Shown: positions 48,961 through 61,980, numbered from the stretch's first letter. The stretch is 64,000 nt of DNA from Panax quinquefolius (GCA_020205615.1 CM035165.1:30663544-30727543); one strand, 5' to 3'. Program-made: numbers and translations. The notes: generated by a model from the letters alone, not told the origin.

Positions 48961-51900
48961 AACGAGGTGATCACGGGTAAGCTATTTATAAATTCTTGCG
49001 AAGTTTATACCTTACTTGATCTGGGTGCTACCCATTCATTTATCTCTCTGCTTGTGCTCAACGTTTAAACTTGACTCAGGAGAAATTAGACTTTGACCTA
49101 TCTGTGGAAACTCCGTTAGGAGAAACTTTCATCACATCCTTTGTTTATAAATCTTGTTTGATTCAAGTTGGCACCATCACCTTACACATTGACCTTATCT
49201 CTTTAAAGATACTTGCTTTTGATGTGATTTTAGGGATTGATTGGTTAACTACTCATCATGCCAAAATTGATTGTTTTCGTAAGGTTGTTAGTTTTCATAT
49301 TCTAACCACTTGACTGTTGTTATGCGAATTCAAGCAACTAAACCATTAAAATCAATCAACATCATATCTAATCATAAAGCTATTCGTTTATTGAAAAGCG
49401 GATGTCAAGCTTTCTTAGCCCATGTTATGGATTTGAATAAAGACACGTCAAATTTGAATAATATTCTGTTGTTATTGACTTTCCGACGTATTTCTGAAGA
49501 ACTTCCGGTCTACCCCGAGCGTGAAGTTGAATTCTTTATTGATCTTGAACTGGTACAAATCCCATTTCTAAAACCCCATATCGAATGGCTCCTATTGAAC
49601 CGGGGAGTTAAAGGTCCAACTACGAGGAATTGTTGGACATCGGTTTCATTCGATCTAGTACATCTCCTTGGGGTGCTCTGTTTTATTAAGTAAAGAAGAA
49701 AGAGGCGGGGAGTATGCGACTTTGTATTGACTATCGGGAATTGAACCATGTCACCATCAAGAATAGGTATCCTCTACCTCGTATTGATGACTTGTTTGAC
49801 CGATTTGCAAGGGGCACAATTCTTTTCAAAAATCGATCTTCGTTCGGATATCATCAATTTGAAGATTAGAGGCGAGGATATTCAAAGCGCCTTTAGAACT
49901 CGATACGGGCATTATGAATTCTTAGTCATGTCTTTCGGATTGACTAATGCTCATGCGACTTTCATGGATATGATGAACCGAGTATTCAAGGAATATTTGG
50001 ATCGGATTTGTTGTTGTCTTTATTGATGACATCCTCATATATTCCAAAAGTCGTGAAGATCATGAGCACCATTTGAATTTGGTACTCAAAGGCTTCGTGA
50101 AAACAAACTATATGCCAAATTGAAGAAATGTGAGTTCTAGCTTGAGGAAGTAGCATTCCTTGGGCACGTGGTGTCGAAACATGGAGTATCTGTTGATCCG
50201 TGAAGATTGAAGCAATCTGAAGTTAGAGCAACAGCAAAGTCGGTGGTTGAAATCACGTAGTTTTTGGGCTTGGTGGTTATTATTGGAGATTCGTGGAAGG
50301 GTTTTCTCGAATCGCTACTCCATTAACCAAACTAACTTCGGAAGGATACAAAATTCGTTTGGAGCGAAGAATGCGAGAAGAGTTTCCAAGAGCTCAAGAG
50401 GAGACTCATTTACTTTTGTTCTAACAATACCATCTGGTTCGGATGGATTTGTTATCTCTGATGATGCTTGAGCGCAAAGGGTTAGGATGTGTTCTCATAC
50501 AACGTGGGAAAGTCATAGCCTATGCCTCGCGACAACAAAAGAGTATGAGAGGAATTATCCTACTCATGATCTAGAGTTAGCGGCCCGATCGTTTTTGTGC
50601 TAAAGATATGGAGGCACTATCTATATGGGGAGAAAGTGGAGATATATTCGGACCATAAAAGCCTTAAATATTTCTTCACTCAAAAAAGAACTCGACATGC
50701 GGCGATGACGTTGGCTCGAGCTATTGAAAGACTACGACCACACTATTCAATACCATCACGAAAAGCGAGCGTGGTGGTGACGCGTTGAGTAGAAGATCAT
50801 TTGCGAAGCGAGTGCGATGATGTCAAGTATATGATAGAGCCAACTTTAATAGAAAAAGTTAAGGTTGCTTTCGAGCCAGCTTGAAGCAGGGTGATGCGTA
50901 TGAAGAAGAAAGTACAAGAAAGAGCTATTAGGGCGAGAATTGATGAAGAAGGAATACTTGAGTCCACTCTAGACTTTGTGTCCTAACGACTACGATTTGA
51001 AGTACAAGATTATGATGGAGGCACACAATACACCATTTGCAATCCATCTGGAAGTACTAAAATGTATCGTGATCTTGACATACATTTTGGTGGAACAATA
51101 TATGAAGAGAGATTGCAAAGTTTATCTCGATGTGTTTAACTTGTCGGCGTGTAAAGGCGGAGCATCTAGTACCTAAGGGTCCATTGCAACCACTTGAGAT
51201 TCGAAATGGAAGTGGGAACACATTACCATGGATTTCGTTATGGGTCTTCCTACGGTTTCTCAAGGCATCAATGCTATTTGGGTTATTGTTGATAGATTAA
51301 CAAAGTCCGCTCATTTCTTGCCGATATGGGAGACTTATTCCTTGAGCGTCTTGCTAGTATATGCGTGAATGAGATTGTGAGGTTGCATGGCATGCCAAGT
51401 ATCCATAGTTTGGATCGTGACCCAAGATTCACTTCAAGATTTTGGGTTAGCTTGCAAAAAGCTATGGGCATGGATTTGCGATTTAGTTGGCATACCATCC
51501 CCAAAGCGGATGGACAATCGAGAGGACTATTCAAACTCTTGAAGATCTATTAAGACTCGTGTGTCCTAGACTTCAAGGCGGTTGGGATAAGTATTTACCA
51601 TTGGTGGAATTCTCCTACAACAATGAGTTATCGAGCAAGTATAGGTGTGGCTCCATTTGAAGCATTATATGAATGAAAGCGTCGCTCTCTCGATATGTTG
51701 GGATGAGGTGGGTGAAGCAACATTGTTGGGACCCGAGTTTAAATGCGATATGACTACCGAAAAGATCCAAATGATTCAACAACGTATACAAATGGCACAA
51801 GATCGACAAAAGAGTTATGCGGATCTTCATCGAAAGGACGTGGAATTTAGTATAGGGGATCATGTGTATTGTTGCGAGTTGCTCCATGGAAGGGAGTTAC

Positions 51901-52319
51901 AAGATTTGGGAAGAGAGGAAAGCTCGATCCATGATTTATTGGTCCATTTCAAATTCTTGATTAGAGTAGGAAATGTAGCCTATAGACTCGCGTTACCTCC
52001 GAGTATGTCTCGTGTTCATAATGTGTTTCACATATTTGTAGCCCTTAAATATGTGAAAGACCCGAATCACGTTATAGAGTTAGAAGCAGGATGAGATAGT
52101 AGAAGACTTAACGTATGAGGAGGTACTGTCAAGATCTTAGATAGGAAGGAACATGTCCCTACTGCATGAAAAGGTCATACCACAAGTTAAAGTTTTGTGG
52201 AGGAATCATGCTTTATAGAGGAAATGACACAGGAATTGGAAAGCGGAAATGAAAGCGAGGTATCCTCACCTTTTGAAAACACCAGTCACGTACGTCGATT
52301 TCGAGGACGAAATTTCATA
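48961..52319 (+). pseudogene. pol of A2: protease, RT, RNase H, integrase, tail; frameshifted
   Basis: Protease: 48995-49450, with the catalytic triplet Asp-Leu-Gly at 49018-49026 and GIDWLTTHHAKID in the frame 49071-49313. RT: about 49500-50330, with [13 protein letters not shown] near 49725-49763 and FIDD at 50019-50030. RNase H: about 50420-50800, with [14 protein letters not shown] readable from 50597 on. Integrase: zinc finger at 51010-51175; DRLTKSAHF near 51290 and [11 protein letters not shown] near 51412 carry the first two catalytic Asp; the Glu is lost by one missing base near 51520 (QSRGLF instead of QSERTIQ). C-terminal frame 51645-52094. The tail with VLWRN and EEMTQELE ends near 52300, again Gln for Trp. 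Confidence 0.85.
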
Positions 52320-52331
52320 AGGAGAGGAGGT
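52320..52331 (+). other. Polypurine tract of A2
   Basis: AGGAGAGGAGGT just before TGTAAGACCCC. Confidence 0.8.
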
Positions 52332-54917
52332 TGTAAGACCCCAACTTATTATTAATGAAATTTAATTTTCTCTATTTATTATTTTGAAATAGTAAGGGTT
52401 GATTTGATTAATGTGGATAATTATGGGTAAAATCATAAATATTTCAAAATAAGCAAGTGGTTATAAAATATTCATTGTTGTCGGGGAATATTCGTTTGGT
52501 CGTGGAATATTCTTTTTGTCGGGGAATATTAAATTTACTGACGGTAGCGATGATTTTATGGGCCCCATAATGAAAAGCGATTGGATGAAGAAAATGACAA
52601 ATATAAGTGGTTTAAAAATACTTGGCGTAGTTATTACAGAATTAATCTTGTTAAAAATACTCGGTGGTTAAAACACGATGCTTTGCGGTATTGCACCAAT
52701 TATTGATTCTTACGTAAGAAGGCACTACTCAATAATGGTTACGATGAATTACTATTAAGTATTTTATTGATTTAATAATTCTTTGCGTTGATATTTTATA
52801 TTGTTGTTGTTTTGATAATTGTCATTTACAAGTATTTTTCATTATCGAAGCAATAATTCATATTATCTGAATAATATTATTAGATAACATTATTGGCAAT
52901 GTCTAGAAAGTTACATACAGGAGAGGTTTGGTCACCTAATTGCGGCGTCGAAGAAGGAGAAATTCTTATTGGAAAGCCCCTGCTTTCGGAGGAAGCTGCA
53001 CGGTTGTCGATATTGTGATTACGTAATATTATTTGTGAATAATTAATTATTGATTCATATGATGAGGAAAATATTGATTTTATGTGGATATAGATGGAGA
53101 AAATTTTAATGTGACAATTGTTGAAAATTGAAATTTTATCTTTTACGATAAAATAATTCATTTAAATATATTATTATATTTTAATAATATAATAATGGTG
53201 ATATTTTTACGAATGTAGGATATATGAGTATCTGAGGAGGAAGAGTATTTTGTTGCAATAAATGTTTAAAACATGTTAAACATGTCGGTGGACCCCATTT
53301 ATTATTTGAAAATTGATTATAGCTTATAAAATCGCTTGGTTTGTGGATTTCGGTCAATTTACATTTGAAATTTGGAAAAACTTTCTTACGCAAAGTTGTA
53401 GAGAATTGAATTTCCTATAAAAATTTGCGAGATTGAATTTTTTCGATAAAAGGGCTATTTATTATGAATTATTGAAGTTAGAAACTCAAAATAATTGATT
53501 TTGGAAGTTTAAAATATTTTAAATTGGAAAAACGTTTTTATTACTTTTTTCTAGAAGGTGAGCATGTGGGAAATGCTAGATTTGAATTCTAAGAGGCGTA
53601 GGAAATTTTATTATAAATAATAATATTATATTAAATTTTTACGCTTTGGTGTTCTAAGCATTTTTCTATAAATAGGGTGCTTAGGTTAGAATTGAAAATC
53701 ACGAGAAATTGAAGTTTTTCTCTCTATATTATCGAGTGTATTCTTGTGAGTATTTTGAGTATACTTTGAGTATTGCTATCTGTGCAAGTTCAAGTTATAG
53801 TCGATATCCAGGTGTTTTAACTAAATCTTGTCTTTGTGAGGTAAGGGATATTATTTTTTTCGTAATGATATTATTTCTTCAATATCATTATCTTTGAAAT
53901 ATTGATCTGAAGTTTTATCAAATTTGGAACTTTTGGTGTAAGATTCTTATTCACGTATCTGGCCTTTATTCACGTATCTGACTTATTCACGAATACGGAC
54001 TTTATTCATCGAAAAATGAAAATTTTCCTTTTCGTCTAAAATATCTATTGTGGATACTAGCTTTGATTGTATCCATATTTTGATCATAATTGAATTTTAC
54101 ACCACTATGATTATTTTTGAGGTATTTTGTGACATGGATAAAATAAAATACGAATCCTTAATCCTTGTCATTTTTTTGTTTCCTTTGGATTCGTTTCTTT
54201 TAAAATATTTTTCATCATCCTCGGTCTTAAATGATGATATTATGGAATATCTTTGACTGTAGTGCAAAGATGAATGATTTCGAAGAATATCTTTGGCGTA
54301 GTGCAAAGATGAGCAGTGTTTAGATGAACATGACCAGTGATTAATATCTTTGGCACTGTAGTGCAAAGATGAATATTTGATTCGGATATATATTGATTGA
54401 TGTTACGGGGATAAAAGATGAGCGATGAACTTTTAAATTCATACATAGAAGATAGTAGTTTGCATTCTCTACTTAACTCTTCTAATGAATTATTATTTCA
54501 TTGCGAATATTGATTTAAAATTTGTTGTCTATTGTATTCTATTAGATTTTTTTCCTGTTGAAGACTAATGATAATTTGTTGTATATTATCTTAGTCATAA
54601 TATTCTTCTTCTTTGGGCTAGTTGAGCTCACCCTTTTCCTTTTGGTTCCATTTTTTCTTCTCGGGAGGCGAGAATATAGCGAGTCAAGTCGGGGTATGGA
54701 ATGAAGGTTTAGAGAGTTATTTAGTAGTCCTCACCATTTTGTAAAATAATGTATCAATAAATGTGATGAGGATTTATTTGAGTATAGATATTGTGCAGAA
54801 GATAATATTTGTATTCAAACTCATAGTTTCTTGTTGTAATAATAAAGTTGTAGTTGTTTACATACCATGTATTGACAACTCAAAATGGGTGATGTATACC
54901 TATTTTGGGGCGTCACA
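52332..54917 (+). repeat. 3' LTR of A2, type A, complete (2,586 bp)
   Basis: Runs from TGTAAGACCCCAAC to GGGGCGTCACA, the reference for type A length. TATA is at 53667-53675, the TTATTCACG repeats at about 53945-54010, three hairpin units at about 54243-54380, and the GAGCTC block near 54626. Confidence 0.9.
53667..53675 (+). promoter_or_regulatory. TATA box of A2 3' LTR
   Basis: TATAAATAG in the usual place. Confidence 0.65.
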
Positions 54918-54937
54918 CCTAAGCTCTAATACTAATC
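54918..54937 (-). other. PBS and first leader bases of F, right fragment
   Basis: CCTAAGCTCTAATACTAATC is the reverse complement of a GATTAGTATTAGAGCTTAGG leader with the degraded PBS. It lies between the end of A2 and the LTR of F and is the only interior sequence left on this side. Confidence 0.75.
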
Positions 54938-57385
54938 TGTGGCGCCCCAAAATAGGTATCTGACTATTCGAAGTCGCCAAATACATGGTACATGTAAAGC
55001 AAAACTACAACTTCGATAATACAATTGTCGTGCAAAATACGACAACACATACATGTGAGTTTAAATACAAATATTGTCTTCAGACAATATCCACACTCAA
55101 ATAAGTCCTCGTTATAATTATTCAAACACTATTTTACGTAAATAGTGAGGACTGCTAAAAACATCTTTCTAGAACCATCACTCCGCACTCGACTAGTTCT
55201 CGCTATGTTCTCACCTCTTGAGAAAAATGGAATAAAAGGAAAAGGTGAGCTCAACTAGCCCAGATAAAGAATATTATGACTAAGATAATATACAACAAAT
55301 TATCGTTAGTCTTCAACAGGAAAAACTCGATAAAATATAATAGCCAACAAGTTTTAGATCAACAAGCTGCGGCGGGAACAACAATCCATTGAAGAGTCAA
55401 GTAGAGAATGAGTTCTACTATCTTCTAAGATTTAAAAGTCCATCATCAATATTTTATCCTCAGTAACAACAATCAATATATATCTTTAATCAAATATTCA
55501 TCTTGCACTTCACAGCCAAAGATATTCATTTGTATCACCGGTTGGTCATGTTCATCTCAACACTGCTCATCTTTGACTACGCCAAAGATATTCATCGATT
55601 AATTATTTATCTTTGCACTACTGTGTCAAGATATTTAGTAATATCATCATTTAGGACCGAGGATGATGAAAAATATTTTAAAGAAAACGAATCCGATTGA
55701 AATGTAAGGACAAATAGTAGGATCAGATATAGCGGTTTATCCAAGATCAATAATACTTCATAAATACCAATTTTGAAGCGAATTCAAAAATAAAGATCAA
55801 AACATAGATACAATCAAAGATAGTAACCATAATAAACATCTTGGAAAAAGAAGAAAATTTCATTTTTGGGTGAATATGTCAGATTCGTGAATAAAGCCGT
55901 GAGATACGTGAATCGTGAATACCCGATACAAAAAGTTCCAAATTTGATAAAATTCAAATCAATACTTGGCGATAATGATATGAAGAAACAATATCATATA
56001 TGAAGAAAATAACATCCCTTACCTCAAAATATCGATTTCGATCTAATAATATCGGTATAAGGCTGAAGGAAACTTGCACTGACGAATAGAAACTCACAAA
56101 GTATCTAATACTCACAAAATACACTCAATAATATAGAGAGAGAAAGAGAGAAAACTTGTTTCTGGTGTGATTTTCAATTCTAACTTAGCCCTCTATTTAT
56201 AGGAAAATGTTAGCAGACTTGACCTGCAACCTGATGGCTTTACCTGCTACTATTCCCACCCACCACATTTGAAATAATTTCAGCATATTTCTTCACTAAC
56301 CACAAGTGGGGCCCACTCAATTCTAGAATTTTCCACCAAAATCATTTAAAAACCTAATTTTTGAATCAGTCACCTCTTAAAATTCATAACAAATCATACA
56401 TTCATTTTTAACGGTTCAAAATTTTTGGACATATAATCAACTTATATATGTATAACATATCCAAAAATTATAACGATCCAACTGTCGGATTAAAAATTAT
56501 AACTCACACAATATATCTCAAAAACACTTTGGTTTAATTTTTAATACCTTCATTCAAACAAAAATACCGATAAAACACCTCAACATTAACTCCTTCATTT
56601 TTAACCACAATAAATATATCCAAAATTTATATCCACATAAAATAAATATTTTCTTATCATATGAATCAATAATTAATTATTCACAAATAATATTACGAAT
56701 CACATTTATAACAACCAGTAGTTTCTCGGAAAGAGGGGCTTTCAATAAGAATTTTTCCTTATCGCGCGCAATTAGGTGACTCAAACCTCTCCTCGATGTA
56801 ACTTTCTTGACATTGCCAATAATGATATCTAATAATATTATTCAAATAATATGAATTATTGATCGATAATGGGAAATACATGCGGTGACAATTATTGAAA
56901 CAACAATAATATAAAATATCAATAAACAATTATTGAATCAATAAAATAAAATATTGAATAAATAACTCATCGTAACAATTATTGAATAGTGTCTTCTTAC
57001 GTAAGGATCAATAATTCATCAATCACGTGCATCCACGCCAGACATCGTATTTTAACCACCGGTATTCCAACGGTGTTAACTTGAATAACTACTGTGCAGT
57101 TATTTATAAAAACTCAAACTTGTCGTTTTCTTCATCCGATAGTTATTTTGTTATGGGGCCCTAAACGCTGTAAAGTCGTCATGCGAATATTCCCCGACAA
57201 CATGAATATTCCACGACCAAACGAATATTCCCCGACAACAATGATTATTTTATAACCACTTGCATATTTTGCAAAATTTGTACATTTCACCCATAACCAG
57301 AGAATTATATTAAATTAATACCTTATTATTCACAAATATAATTAGAGGAAATTCGATTTTATTTATAATAAGTCGGGGTCTTACA
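54938..57385 (-). repeat. 5' LTR of F, C/A mosaic type (~2.45 kb), complete
   Basis: Left edge TGTGGCGCCCC, right edge GGGGTCTTACA. TATA is at 56193-56201, hairpin units at about 55490-55640, and the GAGCTC block near 55247. It pairs with 17939-20313 along its whole length. The bases here look cleaner: hairpin arms broken in the left copy (TTTACTTCTG) read as TTGCACT...GCCAAAGAT here. Confidence 0.9.
56193..56201 (-). promoter_or_regulatory. TATA box, right LTR of F
   Basis: CTATTTATA on the plus strand. Confidence 0.65.
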
Positions 57386-58118
57386 AAAGCCCCCTCTTTC
57401 CTAGGAACGACCTGGTTGATAAATATTGTGAGTTATAATATTAATGATGAATGTTATTAAAATTGAAGTTGTGTTCGGAGTTGAATTTGGAGACGCGGAC
57501 ATAATATTTGAGTCCGGAACGATAAAATTAGTAAAAATAGTCTATAAACACAAAATTTTCCAGAATTCACTTTTTGGTCAAAAAGTCAACAGTTGACTTT
57601 TTCGGGAAAAGTCAAACTTCGAAATTTCAAAATTTATATTTTTGATAAAAATGGTTTCATTGTGTTGGAATTATTTGTGTTAGTGAAAATCGATAATTAT
57701 TTCGATAATAATTGATGTCCGGAGGTTATATTGACCCGATGAAGTATTTAACTTAGAATAAATGAGCAATTGATTGCTATTATTTCACATGATTATAACT
57801 ATTTGTTCACATGTGTATACTATTGTTTCACATTCTTGTTACTATTAGGGAGTTGGTGCAAGATTGATAATACTTGCATGACTAAGTTAAAAATAGAGGT
57901 ATAGATGGAGGTCTTATCTTGTAATTCGTATTTTCACATATGTTCAGAACTATTGATTCACATAATTTACTATTGAATCACATTATTTACTATAGGGGGA
58001 GGTGGTGCAAGTTTGATAATACTTTCATGACTAAATTATAAATAAAGGAAAAGTTGGAGGTATCAGATTGTAATTTTTCGAGCCCCAAAATGTGCAATTA
58101 TCGAAACTATATTTTTCT

Positions 58119-58126
58119 ATAAATGA
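58119..58126 (+). promoter_or_regulatory. TATA-like box, 3' LTR of B
   Basis: TATAAATG in place of TATAAATAG. Confidence 0.55.
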
Positions 58127-58279
58127 AGCTCATTCTTCCTTCATTTCTCACCAATTCACAAAAGCTTTAGAGCGATTATTATAGAGAAAGTATAGAAAGA
58201 AGAGAAGTCTGCTACCTCACTATATCCAAGTATCCAATTTTTCTAAGGTAGGGAGTATTATTTCTTTCTTATCCATGAA

Positions 58280-58700
58280 GAGAACTTGTTATTCCATTCT
58301 TTATTATTACATTGGAATAACTTTGTATCGCTGCTACCCTATACTTGGTGAAATTCTTACATTATTCCATTCTTTATTATTCATTGGAACATCCTCGTCT
58401 CTGCGTTCTACGCTTGGGACTGGTTCCGCCTCTTTTTATTATGTTGGAACATCGTATACATGCGTTTACGCTTGGGACTGGTTAAAATCTTTATTATTTC
58501 TGTTGGAATATCACATGCATGCGTTTTCTGTGGGACACGATTCTGTCTTTATTATTCTCATTGGAATATCTTGTGCATGCGTTTTAACGCCGGACATGAT
58601 TAAAATCTTTATTATTATGTTGGAATATCACATGCATGCGTTTACTTGGGACACGATTCCGTTCTTTATTATTCTCATTGGAATAACTTGACTGTGCGAT
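58280..58700 (+). repeat. Type B ~60-bp tandem array, 3' LTR of B
   Basis: About seven units with TTTATTATT...TTGGAATATC and CATGCATGCGTTT blocks. The 138-residue frame at 58275-58691 is a reading of this repeat. Confidence 0.75.
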
Positions 58701-59784
58701 CTCATCGCATGCTTGGTGATTTCTTTTGTTATTCCATTCTTTATTATACTCGGTTGGTTAAAGTTTTGACTTCTATAATCCATGAAATTAGTGGAATATC
58801 CTTGATATTTGCGCTTCATCCGATATCTTTTCATGGAAATATTATTTCGAGCATTCTTGAATTTTACTCTACAAAGCAAAGATCATGTTGACAATTTGGA
58901 CGTTATTAGTTCTGGATAAATTAATTCTTGAACTTGTTTTATTGAATTCTTATATCATTGTCATCATCCTCATGTTTATATATTTTGTTGAAAGTCATAC
59001 GTGGCCCGTAGTGCATAGATGGACTTGGTATTATTATGACCGAGGATTATTGATTGTAATCATAACCGTAATGTTACAAATGATGTGGTAAAAGTCCTCA
59101 TTGGCCCGTAGTGCATTGATGGACAGTTGTTGGCATGATCATGACCATTATTGAATACACAAATATTTTTGGTCCATAGTGCATGGATAATTGTGGTCGT
59201 GATACTAAAGAATATCCTTGGCCGTAGTGCATGGGTGATTCGATGATGTGGATTATTTATTAAGCTGAGTCCCTGCGATAAAAGTGATGAAAACCCTTCT
59301 AAATAATAAAAGATAGTAGATTTTATTCTCTACTTGACTCTTTTAATGGATTGTTTGTTCCGCTGCAGTTAAACTTGATGGTTGTTATATTGTATCAGTT
59401 TAACACTGTTGAAGACTAACGATAATATATTCTGCATTATCTTAGTCATAATATTTCCTACTGGGCTAATTGAGCTCACCCTTTTACTTTTATTGTTATT
59501 TTCAGAAAATGAGAACGTAGCAGGGACTAGTCAGGGGACAGAGTGACGGACCAGATGATAGCATTAGTAGTCCTCACTATTCGGTGAAATAGTGGAAAAT
59601 AAATGTAATAATATTGAATTTGAGTTTGAATATTATGCAGGCGACAATATTTGTATTAAAACTCACGACTTATGTTTTGTCGTATTTTTACCTTACGGTT
59701 GTATAATTAAGTTGTATTTGTATTACGTACCATATATTTGACAACTCAGAATAGGTGATGTATACCTATTTTGGGGGCGTCACA

Positions 59785-61150
59785 CCGTCCGTCTAAGGAT
59801 GATATGCTGAGCTAAATCGTAAATCCGTGCCCATAGCTTTCTGCAAACTAACCCAAAATCGTGAAGTGAATCTTGGGTCTCGATCAAAAACTATGGATCT
59901 TGGCATACTATGTAGTCTTACAATCTCATTTATATACATACTGAGCAAGGCGTTCAAGTGTATAAGTTTCTCATTATAGGTAAGAAGTGAGCAAACTTGG
60001 TCAATCTATCAACAATGACCCAAATTGCATCTATGCCTGAGAAACCTTGGGAAGAAACGAGAATGAAATCCATAGTAATGTGCTCCCACTTCCATTCTAG
60101 AATTTCAAGTGGTCAGAATGGACCTTTTGGTACTTGATGCTCCACCTTGACTCTTTGACAAGTTAAACACCTTGAGATAAACTCCGCTATCTCTCTCTTC
60201 ATATTTCTCCACCAAAATGTATGTCGAAGATCATGATACATTTTGGTACTCCCAGGATGGATTGCAAACGGTGTGTTATGCGCCTCAATCATGATTTTAT
60301 ACTTTAAATCAGGGTCGTTAGGAACACAAAGTCTGGAGTTGACTCGAAGTATTCCTTCTTCATTGATTCTTGCTTCCATAATAGGACCTTCTTGCACTTT
60401 CTTCCTCATATGTATCGGCTCCAGGTCTGTAGCTTGAGCAGCTTTAACTTTATCGATTAAAGTCGGTTCTACTCGTATATTCGCCATCATCATATGGGTC
60501 CCTGGAGTCTTTAACTCTATCTCCATCCTTTGTAAGTTATACAAAATGGGCCTTTGTGTTGACAATATTGCACTCGTACCCGCATATGATCTTCTACTCA
60601 ATGCGTCAGCTACTACGTTCGCTTTACCAAGATGGTATTGAATGATATGATCATAATCTTTCAACAGTTCAAGACAACGTCGTTGCCACATGTTGAGTTC
60701 CTTTTGGGTGAAGACATATTTGAGGCTTTTATGATCCGTATAGATCTCCACCTTCTCTCCATATAGGTAATGCCTCCAAATCTTGAGCGTGAAGACAACA
60801 TCTGCCAACTCTAGATCATGAGTAGGATAATTCCTCTCATATTCTTTGAGTTGCCGAGAGGCATATGCTATGACTTTCCCATGTTGCATGAGAACACATC
60901 CTAGCCCTTTGCTCGAAGCATCATTTGTAGATGACAAATCCCTCTAAGCGGATGGTATTGCCGAGCAGTCTTTGAAATGAGTCTTCCTCGAGTTCTTGAA
61001 AACTCTTATCACATTCCTCGCTTCCAAGAACTTTGTATCTTTTCAAGTCGGTGAGTTAATGGAGTAGCGATTCGAGAAAATCCTTCCACGAATCTCCGAT
61101 AATAACCAACTAAGCCGAGAAAGCTACGTGCTTGATGTGAGACTTGGGAA
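59785..61150 (-). pseudogene. pol of E: RT thumb, RNase H, integrase N-terminus and part of the core
   Basis: The frame 60937-60113 is open for 274 residues. RNase H occupies its first 135 or so residues: [20 protein letters not shown], the Glu of THDLELA, the Asp of YTDHKSLKY and the Asp of [10 protein letters not shown] are all there. After a linker comes the integrase HHCC finger ([16 protein letters not shown] and ISRCLTCQR), complete to PKGPF. The catalytic core continues at 60112-59785, with [13 protein letters not shown] near 60015-59980, but is frameshifted and cut by B. Upstream, 61197-61009 carries the RT thumb (FLGLVGYYRRFVEGFS) fused to an RT N-terminal remnant. Of all copies this is closest to a translatable protein. 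Confidence 0.9.
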
Positions 61151-61405
61151 TAGAGCAGAGCACCCCGAGGAGACGTCTTGGGGACGAATGAAACCAATGT
61201 CTAACAATTCTGTGAATTGGGTCTTTAACTCGAAGTTCAATAGGAGCCATTCGATATGGGGCTTTTGAAATGGGTTTTGTACCGGAGTTCAAGGTCAATA
61301 CAAAATTCAATTTCATGCTCCGGGGTAGGCGTAGGAAGTTCTTGTGGAATACGTCGGAAATTTATTAACAATAGAAATATCATTCAAAACCGGCGTATTT
61401 TTGTT
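61110..61405 (-). pseudogene. RT of E, N-terminal remnant with the catalytic core deleted
   Basis: The frame 61316-61110 reads [17 protein letters not shown], the start of the RT domain, and SSPRRLLG/SPRGAL, the next conserved patch. At about 61148 the sequence jumps to SHQARSFLGLVGYY of the thumb. In G the same two points are about 560 bases apart and enclose DYRELN and FIDD, so the polymerase active site is gone. The join keeps the frame of the thumb open (61197-61009), but no polymerase activity is possible. Confidence 0.85.
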
Positions 61406-61980
61406 TAAATCATGACATGAGCTAAAAAAGCTCGACATCCGCTTTTCAATAAACGAATAGCTTTATGGCTTGAAATGACCGTGATTGATTTTAATGGTTT
61501 GGTCGCTTGAATTCGCATAATAGATTGATTAGGAATATGAAAACTAACAACCTTACGAAAACAACCAATTTTTGCATGATGAGTAGTTAACCAATCAATC
61601 CCTAGAATTACGTCAAACGCAAGTATTTTTAAAGAAATAAGATCGACAGGTAATGTGCGATTACCAATTTGAATCAAACAAGACTTATAAACCGTGGATG
61701 TAATGAAGGTTTCTCCCAACGGAGTTTCAACCGATAAGTCAAAGTCCAATTTCTCCGGAGTTAAATTTAAACGTTGAGCGCAAGTAGGAGAAATAAAAGA
61801 ATGGGTAGAGCCGGTATCAAATAAGGTATATACTTCACTAGAGTTTATGATAAGCTTACCCGTGATGACCTCGTTCGGGTTCCATGCTTTCTGGGAGGTT
61901 ACAACAAACGCTCTCCCTTGAACTACCGATTTTGTCTTGTCTGGGACGGACTTTGATGCCTCCATCCCGACTGGGCTTGA
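61405..61980 (-). pseudogene. Protease region of E, open frame
   Basis: An uninterrupted 186-residue frame (61965-61405). It starts after the zinc knuckles (VVQGRAFVVTSQKA), has the aspartic protease triplet Asp-Thr-Gly at 61818-61810 in LFDTGSTHSFIS, then SVETPLGETFITS, GIDWLTTHHAKI and the LLKSGCRAFLAH end. Length and order fit a Ty3/gypsy retropepsin that acts as a dimer to cut the polyprotein. This is the only forward-readable protease in the window with its catalytic triplet in a long frame. It is listed as a pseudogene because the polyprotein around it is broken. Confidence 0.85.

Larger units (their letters stand above)
45614..54917 (+). mobile_element. Element A2: forward Ty3/gypsy element, 5' LTR cut by G
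   Basis: A type A element with truncated 5' LTR, PBS, about 4.76 kb of gag-pol, polypurine tract and a complete 3' LTR. The first 640 or so bases of the 5' LTR are missing where G ends at 45613. The 3' LTR ends exactly in GGGGCGTCACA at 54917, next to the leader of F, so A2 lies inside F. All pol domains are present in order but frameshifted. Confidence 0.85.
57386..59784 (+). repeat. 3' LTR of B, remainder, type B
   Basis: Starts AAAGCCCCCTCTTT, matching about 10690 in the 5' LTR of B, and follows it to GGGGGCGTCACA. TATAAATG is at 58119-58126, the ~60-bp array at 58280-58700, GTAGTGCAT units at about 58990-59250, and the GAGCTC block (here AATTGAGCTCACCC) near 59470. Its exact right end lies in reverse-strand integrase of E. 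Confidence 0.85.

Noticed and set aside
54890..54970. Possible inverted duplication or palindrome at 54917/54938
   Set aside because: The two arms are LTRs of different types (A2 forward, F reverse), separated by a PBS remnant. They share only the conserved LTR end, so this is a junction of two elements.
58275..58691. 138-residue frame with WDWL/EYHMHA repeats
   Set aside because: A product of the ~60-bp type B LTR array; the other array copies shift frame.
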